DNA of 64,000 nt, taken from Phytoseiulus persimilis. Lineage: Eukaryota; Arthropoda; Arachnida; Mesostigmata; Phytoseiidae. The DNA lies in contig CM075102.1 of assembly GCA_037576195.1 (NCBI GenBank), positions 32,856,745 to 32,920,744 on the forward strand. Direction: 5' to 3'. Shown here in pieces: positions 63,393-64,000 of this stretch (its first letter is position 1; every line of letters starts with the position of its first letter). A program made the position numbers and the translations under genes. The notes under the pieces were generated by a model. It did no database searches. It was given only the letters and a program-made list of their open reading frames with translations, and was not told the DNA's origin.

Positions 63393-64000
63393 GTCCTGTC
63401 ATCATGGAGCAATGTCCTTGAAGATTTCTAGAGCTTCTCTCATTGATCGGAATACGAAAATGACAGCTCGGAGAAATGGCCTCGGATGTTGCATACTATA
63501 AAAAGGCTTCTAAGGGGCTTCTAAGGTGGAGTTGAGGGGAGCAAAACCACTAGCGAGCCGTATATGACGGAGGACTGTCCAAACGAGTTCTGACGACTCT
63601 ATCATGTCCAAATAGATAAGAACCGAGCCCTCTGCCACCGAGTATGGCTTCTGAACTCGAAGAAAAGGGCATTTCTGCGCTAAAATAATCCTTTGAAGTA
63701 TGCCTTAGTGAGAGCCAGACCGAGATTCTCTCAATCCCAAGAACAGATACAATAAGTATCTTGAGGAGGCGGTCGTTGAATGGGAAGCGCAGGTGAGGGG
63801 GAGAATAACCTTGGAACGGACGGTCGATTAGATGGAAAGTTGAAACTCCATTTAGCTGAGCGACTTGCCCGCCCCAGAGGTGAGCCCGACTTCGGCAGAG
63901 ATCATCCTCGTTATCGGCGCCGCCATATTTCTCACGATTGGAAACCATTCGAACAACTTTTCTGGAGCGCTCTCCCTCAACTGGGCTCTCCGTCCGCTGC
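63393..64000. other. Right edge of the window, nothing recognised
   Basis: A minus-strand open frame (63550-63948) has no recognisable homology. A short direct repeat (GGCTTCTAAGG twice) lies near 63.5 kb. Confidence 0.5.

Noticed and set aside
1-64000. tRNA, rRNA, CRISPR arrays, operons or prokaryotic defence systems
   Set aside because: No tRNA B-box with a matching cloverleaf, no rRNA and no regularly spaced repeats were seen, and the spliced genes show this is eukaryotic nuclear DNA.

Overview
The window is nuclear DNA of an arthropod. Genes are split by spliceosomal introns (GT-AG, many of 60-160 bases), AATAAA signals follow the stop codons, and no operons or Shine-Dalgarno sites are seen. 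A cuticle protein with a chitin-binding Rebers-Riddiford domain points to an arthropod. Its domain wording, the RpS9 amino terminus ([14 protein letters not shown]), the roughly 50% GC and the compact genes suggest a chelicerate, most likely a mite of the Parasitiformes. That placement is inference from recall of family sequences; no search was run.

Layout. Bases 1-13.6 kb hold no gene I can support, only GC-rich, low-complexity-rich DNA. From 13772 to 31677 on the minus strand lies a complete eight-exon gene for the mitochondrial branched-chain 2-oxoacid dehydrogenase E1 alpha subunit (BCKDHA, 438 aa), most of its span being introns (one of 8.6 kb). A hAT-like repeat candidate sits just upstream of its start. 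At 36.2-36.8 kb (+) is a secreted proline/valine-rich protein, and at 39.4-40.5 kb (+) a five-exon cuticle protein. A decayed Tc1/mariner relic lies at 41 kb. On the minus strand at 46.2-50.8 kb is a seven-exon GILT-type thiol reductase, and at 52.8-53.6 kb the ribosomal protein RpS9. At 56.4-61.6 kb (+) is a 17-exon gene for a CCDC66-like centrosomal coiled-coil protein (about 916 aa). The window ends with two perfect hairpins side by side and a 1-kb foldback mariner-type MITE.

The genes are unrelated housekeeping, cuticle and lysosomal functions; nothing suggests that they work as one system. All exon joins were worked out by hand from reading frame, phase and splice consensus. For BCKDHA, RpS9, GILT, the cuticle gene and the CCDC66-like gene every join keeps frame and the total lengths match the families. 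I did not find a new multi-gene system. The most interesting items are the two competing 3' splice sites and overlapping frames at the end of the CCDC66-like gene, the foldback element and its decayed relatives, and the paired hairpins beside it.
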